64,000 nucleotides of DNA from JACVRW01 sp963850205 (lineage in GTDB: Bacteria > Actinomycetota > Thermoleophilia > Solirubrobacterales > Thermoleophilaceae), in NCBI GenBank assembly GCA_963850205.1, contig CAWKKJ010000002.1, positions 1 through 64,000 on the forward strand, read 5' to 3'. Every line of letters begins with the position of its first letter. The stretch's first letter is position 1. Positions 8,070 to 15,553 of this stretch are shown here, one piece after another. Made by a program: the position numbers and the translations under genes. The notes below the pieces were generated by a model, which searched no databases, was not told the origin of the DNA, and worked only from the letters and a program-made list of their open reading frames with translations.

Positions 8070-8771
8070 GTGGAGCTGCACGACCTCAGGCTGCTCATCG
8101 CCGGCGCCACCGGCGAGCTCGGCGCGGCGCTCGCCCGCGGGCTCGACGAAGCCGGCGCGGACCTGGCCCTGGCCGGGCGCGATCCCGACCGGCTGGAGGG
8201 GCTCGCCCGCGAGCTGGGAGCACCGAGCGCGCGTTTCGACGCCACCGATCCCGACAGCCGGCGCACCGCCGTCGACTCGCTGGCGGCCGCCCTCGGAGGC
8301 GAGCTCGACGGCGTGATCGTCTGCGTGGGCGCCCCCGGCTTCGGCCCGGCGGGCAGCGCCGCCGAGGCCGACGTCCAGCGCCTGTTCGAGATCAACACGC
8401 TCGGCCCCATCGCGCTGATTGAGGCCGCGCTGGCCCACATCGAGCCGCCCGGGCTGGTGGCCGGCATCTCAGCGACCGTCGCCGAGTACCCTACCGCGGG
8501 CGTGCCCCATTACTCGGCCGCCAAGGCGGGCTTCTCCGCCTACCTGACCGCGTTGCGCCGCGAGCGCCGGCGCGACCGCCTGAACGTCCTGGACGTACGT
8601 CCCCCGCACATGGACACTGGCTTCGACCGGCGCCCCGTCTTCGGGCGTGCGCCCAACCTGCCGGAGCCGCTGCCGGTGGCCGAGGTGGCCGAGGCCGTGC
8701 TCGAGGCCCTGCGCGAGGATCGCCGTGAGGTCGCCTGGGACCTCAAGGCGCGCTCGCTCGTGACCGCGTGA
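8070..8771 (+). CDS. SDR family NAD(P)-dependent oxidoreductase
   Basis: Classical short-chain dehydrogenase, 233 residues. The Rossmann nucleotide loop is GATGELGAALA near residues 12-22. The catalytic motif is HYSAAKAGF (Tyr-x-x-x-Lys), preceded by the GISATVAEYPTAG strand that supplies the catalytic Ser. A DVRPPHMDTGF segment follows. I chose GTG 8070 because homology begins at once (VELHDLRLLIAG). It starts a three-gene run (SDR, NAD(P)-binding protein, SRPBCC protein) joined by 4-nt overlaps, which suggests one pathway. The substrate is unknown. Confidence 0.85.
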   Translation: MELHDLRLLIAGATGELGAALARGLDEAGADLALAGRDPDRLEGLARELGAPSARFDATDPDSRRTAVDSLAAALGGELDGVIVCVGAPGFGPAGSAAEADVQRLFEINTLGPIALIEAALAHIEPPGLVAGISATVAEYPTAGVPHYSAAKAGFSAYLTALRRERRRDRLNVLDVRPPHMDTGFDRRPVFGRAPNLPEPLPVAEVAEAVLEALREDRREVAWDLKARSLVTA

Positions 8772-9691
8772 GCCGGGCGCTGGTCACCGGCGCCACCGGG
8801 TTCGTGGGCGGTCGGCTGACCACCGCGCTGGCCGAGCGCGGCTGGGAGGTGCGGGCGATGGTCCGCGACCGCGGGCGCGCCCGCTCGCTCGCCGACGAGG
8901 GACACGAACTCCACGAGGCCGACGCGCTGGACCGCGGAAGCCTGAGCGGCGCCGGCGAGGGCGTGGAGGTGGCCTACTACCTGCTCCACTCCATGGGCCG
9001 CGGGGGTGGGCGCTCGGGCTTCGCCGAGCGTGAGCAGCAGGCGGCCTCGAACTTCGCCCGCATGGCGCGCGAGGAGGGGGTGGAACGGATCATCTACCTG
9101 GGCGGCCTGGGCGATCCCCACTCCGAGCACCTGCGCAGCCGGGCGCAGACCGCGGCCACGCTGGCGACCGAGGGGCCGCCGCTCACCTACTTCAGGGCCG
9201 CGATGGTGATCGGCGCGGGCAGCGAGTCCTACCGCGTGGTGCGCCACCTGGTGAAGCGGCTGCCGGCGATGATCACCCCCTCCTGGCTGCGCAACCGCAC
9301 CCAGCCGATCGGCGCGAGCGACGTCATGGAGTACCTCGCGCAGGGCGCCGAGCGCGAGGACGCCGCCGGCCGCGAGATCCAGATCGGCGGCCCGGATGTG
9401 GTCACCTACGGCGAGCTGATGGAGCTGATGGCCGACGTGCTGGAGGTGCGGCGACGGCTGCAGCTGCCCGTGCCGCTGCTCTCCCCGCGCCTGTCCTCGC
9501 ATTGGATCGGCCTGGTCACCCCGGTCGATTCCGGCGTGGCCATGCCGCTCATCGAGAGCCTGGCCAGCGACACCGTGGTCACCGATCCGGCGCCCGCCTC
9601 GCTCTTCGACGTCGAGCCCGCGAGCGCCCTCGAGGCGCTGCGGGAGGCGCGCAAGGAGGAGCTGGCCCAGGAGGTGGCGGCGCCGTCCTGA
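8768..9691 (+). CDS. NAD(P)H-binding atypical SDR protein (NmrA/epimerase-like)
   Basis: A 307-residue extended or atypical SDR with the N-terminal dinucleotide motif VTGATGFVGG. Segments typical of NAD(P)H-binding oxidoreductases annotated as complex-I-associated or DUF2867-type follow: YYLLHSMG, RIIYLGGLGDP, LTYFRAAMVIGAGS and IQIGGPDVVTYGELM. The GTG start overlaps the SDR stop by 4 nt (GTGA). The C-terminal third (QLPVPLLSPRLSSHWIGLVTPV) is conserved in such proteins but is not catalytically informative. The physiological substrate cannot be assigned. Confidence 0.8.
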   Translation: MSRALVTGATGFVGGRLTTALAERGWEVRAMVRDRGRARSLADEGHELHEADALDRGSLSGAGEGVEVAYYLLHSMGRGGGRSGFAEREQQAASNFARMAREEGVERIIYLGGLGDPHSEHLRSRAQTAATLATEGPPLTYFRAAMVIGAGSESYRVVRHLVKRLPAMITPSWLRNRTQPIGASDVMEYLAQGAEREDAAGREIQIGGPDVVTYGELMELMADVLEVRRRLQLPVPLLSPRLSSHWIGLVTPVDSGVAMPLIESLASDTVVTDPAPASLFDVEPASALEALREARKEELAQEVAAPS

Positions 9692-10077
9692 CCTACGAGG
9701 CCTTCTCGGGCGCGCCGCCCGAGCGCGCCTGGGAGCTGGTGGCCCGCCCGTCGCTCTGGAGCCGCTGGGCGCCTCACGTGCGCGGCGCCTGGGGCCTGGG
9801 GGGCCCCGAGGTCCGCGACGGGGCCCGCGGCTTCGCCCGGCTGCTCGGCGTGGTGCCGGTGCCCGCCCGGATCACCGCCAAGAAGGCCGGGCGCTCATGG
9901 ACCTGGAGCGTGGGAGTGGTGGACCTGGCCCATCGCGTCGAGCCGCGCGGCGAAGGCTGCGTGGTGGCGATCGACATCGAGGCCCCGGCGGCGCTCGAGC
10001 CGCTGGTGCGCTCCACCTACGGCCCGGTGGTCGGGCTGCTGGTGCGCCGCCTGGCGGCGGTGGCCGAGCGTTCCTGA
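9688..10077 (+). CDS. SRPBCC family protein (polyketide cyclase/START-like), CTG start
   Basis: A small hydrophobic-ligand-binding helix-grip protein of about 129 residues: TYEAFSGAPPERAWELVARPSLWSRWAPHV is the usual N-terminal strand-helix, followed by VPARITAKKAGRSWTWSV and the long C-terminal helix. No ATG, GTG or TTG lies in frame near the homology start. The frame begins best at CTG 9688, which overlaps the preceding stop as CTGA and sits about 14 nt after a GGAGG site. This copies the 4-nt coupling of the neighbouring genes. Many relatives bind lipids or aromatic ligands. The role here is unknown. Confidence 0.7.
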   Translation: MTYEAFSGAPPERAWELVARPSLWSRWAPHVRGAWGLGGPEVRDGARGFARLLGVVPVPARITAKKAGRSWTWSVGVVDLAHRVEPRGEGCVVAIDIEAPAALEPLVRSTYGPVVGLLVRRLAAVAERS

Positions 10078-10107
10078 CCGGCGGGGAATCGTCATGCTGT
10101 CGCGCCC

Positions 10108-11118
10108 GTGGAGCTGCGTCCCCGCATCCTGACCCTCGCGCTGGCCGAGGAATTCGCGATCTCCCGCGGCTCGATGTCCACCACGGAGACGATCCTCCTG
10201 GAGCTCGAGCACGACGGCCTGGTGGGCTTCGGAGAGGCGGCGCCGGTCTACTACCGCGACGAGGAGGTGTCGTCGGCGGTCGCGTTCCTCGCCGAGGAGG
10301 CGCCCGTGCTCGTGGGGGACGATCCCTTCGCGCTGGAGGCCATCGGGGAGCGGCTGGAGGACGTGGACGGCCAGGCGGCCGCCAAGGCGGTGATCGACGC
10401 GGCCCTGCACGACTGGATAGGCAAGCGGCTCGGGGTCCCCGTGTGGCGCCTGCTGGGCCTCGCGCCCGAGGCGCCCGTCACGTCCTACACGATCGGCATC
10501 GACTCGCTCGCGGGCACGGCCGACCGGGCGCGCCGCGCGAGCGACTACGGGGCGCTGAAGGTCAAGGTGGGCGGGGCCGAGGACCTCGAGCGCCTCCGAG
10601 CCGTGCGGGCGGAGTCGGACGCCCCCCTGCGGGTGGACGCCAACGAGGGCTGGACGCTGGAGGCGGCGCGCGAGCTGATGCCCGAGCTGGTGGAGCTGGG
10701 GGTCGAGCTCGTCGAGCAGCCCTTCCCGGCCGCCGACACGGACAGCTTCCAGGCCCTGCGCGAGGTCCGGCCCCGTCCGCCGGTGGTGGTGGACGAGGGC
10801 TGCCACGACCTGAGCGACGTGGCCCCGGCCGCCGGCTACGCGGAGGCCATCAACGTCAAGCTGGCGAAGTCGGGAGGCCTGCGCGAGGCTGTGCGGATGA
10901 TCCACGCCGCTCGCGCCCTCGGTCTCCGCGTGATGTTGGGCTGCATGGTGGAGTCGCAGCTCGCGATCGCGCCGGCGGCAGCCATCGCCTCGCTCGCCGA
11001 CTGGGTCGACCTCGACGGCCATCTGCTGCTGGCCGACGAGCCCTTCGTCGGGCTGGAGCTACGCGACGGCCGGGTGCTTCCGGGCGCCGGACCGGGTCTG
11101 GGCGTGGTGCCGGCATGA
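10108..11118 (+). CDS. dgcA: Dipeptide epimerase / N-acetyl-D-glutamate racemase-like (DgcA, enolase superfamily)
   Basis: Enolase-superfamily member of the muconate-lactonizing/dipeptide-epimerase group, 336 residues. The catalytic pattern is clear: ALKVKVGG (Lys-x-Lys base), the metal ligands in RVDANEGW, VEQPF and VVDEG, and the second lysine in NVKLAKSGG. LGCMVES follows. By itself it could be an L-Ala-D/L-Glu epimerase. The 4-nt-coupled partner is a DUF1611 protein, and this pair is the DgcA/DgcN arrangement described for D-glutamate use through N-acetyl-D-glutamate. I prefer that role, moderately. The start is GTG 10108. Confidence 0.8.
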   Translation: MELRPRILTLALAEEFAISRGSMSTTETILLELEHDGLVGFGEAAPVYYRDEEVSSAVAFLAEEAPVLVGDDPFALEAIGERLEDVDGQAAAKAVIDAALHDWIGKRLGVPVWRLLGLAPEAPVTSYTIGIDSLAGTADRARRASDYGALKVKVGGAEDLERLRAVRAESDAPLRVDANEGWTLEAARELMPELVELGVELVEQPFPAADTDSFQALREVRPRPPVVVDEGCHDLSDVAPAAGYAEAINVKLAKSGGLREAVRMIHAARALGLRVMLGCMVESQLAIAPAAAIASLADWVDLDGHLLLADEPFVGLELRDGRVLPGAGPGLGVVPA

Positions 11119-12158
11119 GCGAGCGGCTCGCGATCTTCGCCGAGGGGCTGTTCGACCGGCACTCGGGCAAGACGGCCCACGGCGTGATCCGTTACGGCAA
11201 CCGCGAGGTGGTGGCGGTGGTCGACTCCACCCACGCCGGCCGGACCGCCAGCGAGGTCGAGCCCTTCTGCCTCCACCCCGTGCCGATCGTGGCCACCGTG
11301 CGCGAGGCCATCGAGCGCGACGCCACGGCGCTGCTGATCGGCGTGGCTCCCACCGGAGGCAAGCTCGATCCGGCCTGGCGCCCCGCGCTGCTGGAGGCGA
11401 TCGAGGCCGGGCTCTCCCTCGAGGCCGGCCTCCATACCCAGCTGAGCGACGACCCCGAGCTGGCCGAGGCCGCCGCCCAGAGCGGAGTGCGCCTGCGCGA
11501 CCTGCGCGCCGGGCCTGCGGACCTCACGGTGCCCGAGGGGCCGGACAGCCGTCCCGAGGGGGTGCGTGTGGTGCACAGCGTCGGGTCCGACACCGTGATC
11601 GGGAAGAAGGTGGTCACCCTCGAGCTCGACCGCGCCGCCCGCGAGCGGGGGCTGCGCTCGGTCTACGTCCCCACGGGGCAGACCGGAGTGGCCATCGCCG
11701 GCTGGGGCATCGCCGTCGACCACGTGATCTCCGATTACGTGGCCGGCGCCGGGGAGCGGCTGGTGCACGAGGGCGCCGGGCACGGCGACCTGCTCTTCGT
11801 CGAGGGCCAGGGGGCGCTGTTCCACCCCGCCTACTCGGGCGTGACGCTGGGGCTCCTGCACGGCTCGGCGCCCGACCTCCTGGTGCTGGTCCACAAGGCC
11901 GGCGCCGAGAGCATCCGCAACTACCCGGACCTGGCCATCCCGCCCCTGCCTGACCTGATCGCCGCCTACGAGACGGTGGCCGCCCCGGTGCGCCCCGCGC
12001 GGGTGGCGGCGATCGCGCTTAACACCAGCACGCTCGACGAGGAGGCAGCCCGCGCGGCGGTGACGACGGCCGAGGAGCAAACCGGCCTGGTGGCCGACGA
12101 TGTGGTGCGCTTCGGGGCGAAGCGGGTGCTCGATGCGGTGGTGGCGGCGCTGCCGTAG
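11115..12158 (+). CDS. dgcN: DUF1611 P-loop protein, DgcN-like N-acetyltransferase
   Basis: A 347-residue protein with the two-part DUF1611 layout: an N-terminal Rossmann-like part (AIFAEGLFDRHSGKTAHGVIRY, VVDSTHAGRTASEV, ALLIGVAPTGGKL) and a C-terminal P-loop part (VHSVGSDTVIGKKVVTLELDRAA, FVEGQGALFHPAYSGVTLGLLHGS). DUF1611 members paired with an epimerase are named DgcN and acetylate D-glutamate before DgcA epimerises it. The ATG overlaps the epimerase stop by 4 nt, which supports a joint function. The activity is inferred from family and neighbour only. Confidence 0.78.
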   Translation: MSERLAIFAEGLFDRHSGKTAHGVIRYGNREVVAVVDSTHAGRTASEVEPFCLHPVPIVATVREAIERDATALLIGVAPTGGKLDPAWRPALLEAIEAGLSLEAGLHTQLSDDPELAEAAAQSGVRLRDLRAGPADLTVPEGPDSRPEGVRVVHSVGSDTVIGKKVVTLELDRAARERGLRSVYVPTGQTGVAIAGWGIAVDHVISDYVAGAGERLVHEGAGHGDLLFVEGQGALFHPAYSGVTLGLLHGSAPDLLVLVHKAGAESIRNYPDLAIPPLPDLIAAYETVAAPVRPARVAAIALNTSTLDEEAARAAVTTAEEQTGLVADDVVRFGAKRVLDAVVAALP

Positions 12159-12247
12159 GAGCGCCGGCCCCGTCGGCGCCGGTCACCGACTCGTCGCAGT
12201 CCTGTGACACGGATGGCGCCGCCGTCACACTTTGGACCCCGTGACGG

Positions 12248-12298
12248 GAGTGTGGCTTCCAGAAGGCGCGGATATGGCGACTTTGGGAAGCCACACTC
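12248..12298. repeat. 13-bp perfect inverted repeat, hairpin element A
   Basis: GAGTGTGGCTTCC at 12248-12260 pairs perfectly with 12286-12298 around a 25-nt loop. It lies about 90 nt after the dgcN-like gene, in the 256-bp gap before the IS30 remnant. It could be a bidirectional terminator or a mobile-repeat remnant. The rest of the gap shows no protein-like frame. Confidence 0.6.
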
Positions 12299-12414
12299 GG
12301 GCGCACATCCCAGCGCCGTGGCGCTCCGCTCGCAACGCCATGGGCGACGCCGACGGCGGTCCGATGGGCTGGGTGAAAGGGGGTTGCGCACGAAGCGTCC
12401 TTGACCTCAACCGG

Positions 12415-13825
12415 TCAATGCACCACCTCTGACGTCGAGCATCCTGCCAGTCGTTCCGATCGCTGTCGAGGCGGAGGCCGCAGGCCGGAGCCGATCAGCG
12501 ATCGGGGGCTGCGTCGATCAGCTCGGCCAGCTTCTCCGCCGGGGTCATGAAGTCGAGCGTTTTTCGGGGTCTGCGGTTGAGTTTGGCCGCGATCTCGTCG
12601 AGCTCGGCCTGGGTTACCTCTTTGAGGCTTCTGCCCTTGGGGAAGTACTGTCGAAGGAGACCGTTGGTGTTCTCGTTGGTCCCGCGCTGCCAGGGGCTTC
12701 GGGGGTGGCAGAAGTAGACGTCGACGCCGGTCTCGACGGAGAAGCGCCTGTGCTCGGCCATCTCGTGGCCTTGATCCCAGGTAAGGAGCGCCGCAGCTGC
12801 TCGGGCAGGGTCGTGATCTGACGCCGAAAGCGCCTCGCAGACCGGCTCGGCGCGAAACCCATCGGGCAGCGCGACGAGCTGGGCGTAGCGGGTCTGGCGC
12901 TCGACCAGGGTGGCGATCGCGCTCGTCTTGTTGGCCCATCAGCAGGTCTCCCTCCCAGTGGCCCGGGACCGCCCGATCTGCCACCTCGGCAGGGCGCTCG
13001 GAGATCATCACCATCTCGCGGATCTGCCCCGGCCCTCGCCCGGCGGCTCGAGCCGCGGGGCCGGCGCTTGGCCCTTCCGCTGCGCAGGTGACGGGTCAAG
13101 CTCGCTCCGTCAGCGATCCCTTCGACTGCACGTAGAGCGAGCGATAGATCGTCTCATGGGAGAGCGCATCGCCTCATTGTCGGGGTAGCAGGCGCCGCAG
13201 CCAGCCCGAGATCTGCTCCGGCGAGAAATGCTCACCGAGCAGCTGCCCGCGACGAGCGCGCGGAGCTTCGCGCAGCTGGCCGAGCTTGGTCGGCTTTGGC
13301 CGCCGGGCCCTGCCAGGCCTCCCGATCGTCGGCCAAAGTGAGCCCGGTAGCGGCGGCGGCCTCCATAGCGGCGGATCTCGCGGCTGATCGTCGATGGTGT
13401 CGGCCCGAGGCGACGGCCGATCGCCCGGACCGACTCACCGGCAGCTATCCCGCCCGAGATCTCCTCGCGCTCGTCCACGACAGCCGCAGCGTCGACCTGG
13501 GCCGCCGCCGAGGCCGCCGCGACGGATTCCCCGCAGCGCCGCAAGGAGGCGGTTCACGGTACGCACCGAACACCCGACCACCGCGGGCGCCTCCAACTGA
13601 GAAGCACCCAGCGAGATCTGCTCAAGCACCACCATCCGCTCCCGGAGGCCGAGGCGGTTGCGCTGCGATCTCGCTGCCTCGTCTCATCGCCCATCTCCAG
13701 AGCGGTCAGCTCCCAACAACCCAGTCCTCGATCTCCTTCGTAAATCCCTTGCGTCCCCTCTTCACCGCACACCCCTCCCTCGTTGATCGACCCTCAGAGC
13801 CTGATCACCTCAGGTGGTGCATCGA
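12415..13825 (-). mobile_element. Degenerate IS30-family insertion sequence
   Basis: An imperfect terminal inverted repeat bounds the element: TCAATGCACCACCT at 12415-12428 and its complement at 13812-13825, with one mismatch in 14. It holds a broken IS30-type transposase on the minus strand. About 1.4 kb is slightly long for the family. I could not recognise a clear target duplication. The damage indicates an old insertion no longer able to move by itself. Confidence 0.7.
12495..13772 (-). pseudogene. IS30 family transposase, multiply frameshifted
   Basis: The transposase is spread over several frames. An N-terminal helix-turn-helix (LEQISLGASQLEAPAVVGCS) is near 13635, and the IS30 HTH (EREEISGGIAAGESVRAIGR, TPSTISREIRR) near 13450. 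EHFSPEQISGWLRR and LSHETIYRSLY follow near 13150. PGHWEGDLLMG, holding the first catalytic Asp, is near 12940. The intact C-terminal part (VDVYFCHPRSPWQRGTNENT and RRPRKTLDF) is at 12495-12761. At least four frame changes separate these segments, including one just after GDLLMG. No functional product is possible. Confidence 0.85.
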
Positions 13826-13867
13826 TGACTGGAATCCGCCCCCAATACGTGGACGGAACGTGAGGAA

Positions 13868-13895
13868 CCCCGGCACCTTCCCCTTACCCCGCCCC
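13868..13895 (-). other. G-run cluster (possible G-quadruplex) sharing a 16-nt motif with 28160-28175
   Basis: Read on the minus strand this is GGGGCGGGGTAAGGGG followed, eight bases on, by a fourth GGGG. Four G-tracts with loops of 1, 3 and 8 nt could fold as a quadruplex. It lies about 50 nt past the stop of the minus-strand hydrolase gene. The same 16-mer occurs at 28160-28175, also just past a minus-strand gene. Confidence 0.4.
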
Positions 13896-13947
13896 AGCGC
13901 CGCGTGCGGCACCGCGGCCCGGGCGAGGAAGCGCCTTCGCTGAGCCC

Positions 13948-14901
13948 TCAGGCCCGGCCGGCCCTCAGGATCTCCCGCCACTCCTCCGGATCGACGTCGG
14001 CCGGCTCGGTGGAGTCGATGAAGTCCAGCAGCACGTCCAGGAAGCGCTGGGGCTCGTCCAGATGGGGGAAGTGGCCCGCCTGCTCGAAGATCTCCAGGCG
14101 GCTGGAGGGCACCAGCTCGTGCGCCTCCAGGCCGTGCTCGACGGGAATGATGCGGTCCTGCTCGCCCCAGACCAGCAGGAAGGGGACGTTCTCGGCGAGG
14201 TAGAGGCGGTCGCTGGCGTTCACGCGCTGGCCCATCGGGTCCACGATCGTGCGCAGGGTGTGCACGAACGCCGCCCTGGCCTCCGGATCCTCCAGGGAGG
14301 CGTGGCCGCGACCCAGCTCGGCCAGGTCGGTGCCTGCCCGGATGCCCAGCCGGCCGAGCAGCCGCCCGACCGAGCGGCCGGCGTCGAGCACCTTCGCGCT
14401 GGCCAGAAGCGGCAGCACCACCTCGGACAGCGGCAGCGTGGCGGCGCGCAGCAGGACGCTCAGCTCCCGGCCGAGCCCGCCGCTGTCCACGAGCACGAGG
14501 CGCTGGCAGCGCTCGGGGAACTGGTAGGCCATCTGCATCACGATCCCGCCCCCGAGCGAGTGCCCCACGAACGTCGCGCTCTCGTGGCCCAGGGTCACCA
14601 TGAGGTCACGGATCCCGCTGGCGTACGCGCCGAGCGAGTAGTCGCCGCGCGGCTTGGCCGACTCGCCGTGCCCGATGAGGTCGGGCGCGATGACCGTGAA
14701 GTCATTCGCCAGGTAGGGCATCACCCGCTCCCACGTGGCCGACGTGGACGTGATCCCGTGGACGAGCACGATCGCCGGTCCGCTACCGGCGGAGCGGTAG
14801 GCCACGCGGTGCCCGTGGAGCTCGATCTCCTTGAGCTCGAACTCCTCCTGCGGGAGCCGCCGCCTGGACCGGGCAGTGCTCCCCGTGGCTGCGCTGGTCA
14901 C
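13948..14901 (-). CDS. Alpha/beta-fold hydrolase
   Basis: A 317-residue alpha/beta hydrolase with a full set of motifs. The oxyanion-side VHGITSTSATW is near residue 47, the nucleophile elbow is FVGHSLGGG, the acid is in LLVWGEQDRIIPVEHG, and the base His is in EQAGHFPHLDEP. PDLIGHGESAKP is typical of the epoxide-hydrolase/C-C-hydrolase-like group. No signal peptide is evident; the N terminus is Ser/Arg-rich, so it is probably cytoplasmic. It is transcribed alone, next to the IS30 scar. The substrate is unknown. Confidence 0.85.
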   Translation of the reverse strand: MTSAATGSTARSRRRLPQEEFELKEIELHGHRVAYRSAGSGPAIVLVHGITSTSATWERVMPYLANDFTVIAPDLIGHGESAKPRGDYSLGAYASGIRDLMVTLGHESATFVGHSLGGGIVMQMAYQFPERCQRLVLVDSGGLGRELSVLLRAATLPLSEVVLPLLASAKVLDAGRSVGRLLGRLGIRAGTDLAELGRGHASLEDPEARAAFVHTLRTIVDPMGQRVNASDRLYLAENVPFLLVWGEQDRIIPVEHGLEAHELVPSSRLEIFEQAGHFPHLDEPQRFLDVLLDFIDSTEPADVDPEEWREILRAGRA

Positions 14902-15171
14902 GCGCGGGATCCTAGTTGCCCGAACCTTCGAGCCAGCCGCTTGGCTCGCGTTTCACCGGGCGGCCCCGGCTTTCGTCCAACGCGGCAATCCTTCACCACC
15001 GAGCGCGCCTTGACGAGAGTGGCGTGGGTCGGCTCCCACCGAAGATCACCTTCTTGGAAGGAGGCGCGGGAGCGATTTGGAGTGCATCCTTGGGGGTAAC
15101 GATCAGCGACGTGCCCGGTCCGGGCCTCGCCCATCGCTCGGATGTCGCACGACGATATGGAGGCCATGCTC

Positions 15172-15543
15172 ATGTTGCGCCAGATGACGGACATGCCGGT
15201 TGGGACGATTGGGTTCGAGGCGGTTGGTGAGGTCGAAGACGATGACTGGGAGGACACGGTCGAGCCGGTGCTTCGCCAGGAGATCGCCGAAGGGCGAAAG
15301 GTGCGGCTGCTCTACCTGATGGGCCCGGGGGCGACCGAGGTCGAGGGCGATGCCATGAAGGCCGACACGGGGTTCCGCGCGCGACACGCCACGTCGTTTG
15401 ATCGCGTGGCCGTGGTCAGCGACGAGGACTGGATGCGACCGGCGCTCAGCGCGCTGTCCTTCCTGCTGCCGGGCAAGGCCAAGGGCTTTCGGGTCGCCGA
15501 GCTCGCAGACGCAAAGGCCTGGCTGGCAGCCGCTTCAGACTAA
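15172..15543 (+). CDS. SpoIIAA-like (STAS/CRAL-TRIO-type) protein
   Basis: About 123 residues of the SpoIIAA-like family: MPVGTIGFEAVGEVEDDDWEDTVEPVL, then KVRLLYLMGPG, FDRVAVVSDEDWM and FLLPGKAKGFRVAELADAKAWL. In-frame ATGs exist at 15142, 15157, 15166 and 15172. The last is 8 nt after GGAGG and close to the homology start, so I chose it. Relatives are small soluble proteins of unclear role. The gene ends 10 nt before an MFS exporter on the same strand, so the two are probably one transcript. Confidence 0.75.
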   Translation: MLRQMTDMPVGTIGFEAVGEVEDDDWEDTVEPVLRQEIAEGRKVRLLYLMGPGATEVEGDAMKADTGFRARHATSFDRVAVVSDEDWMRPALSALSFLLPGKAKGFRVAELADAKAWLAAASD

Positions 15544-15553
15544 ACCAGAGGGG

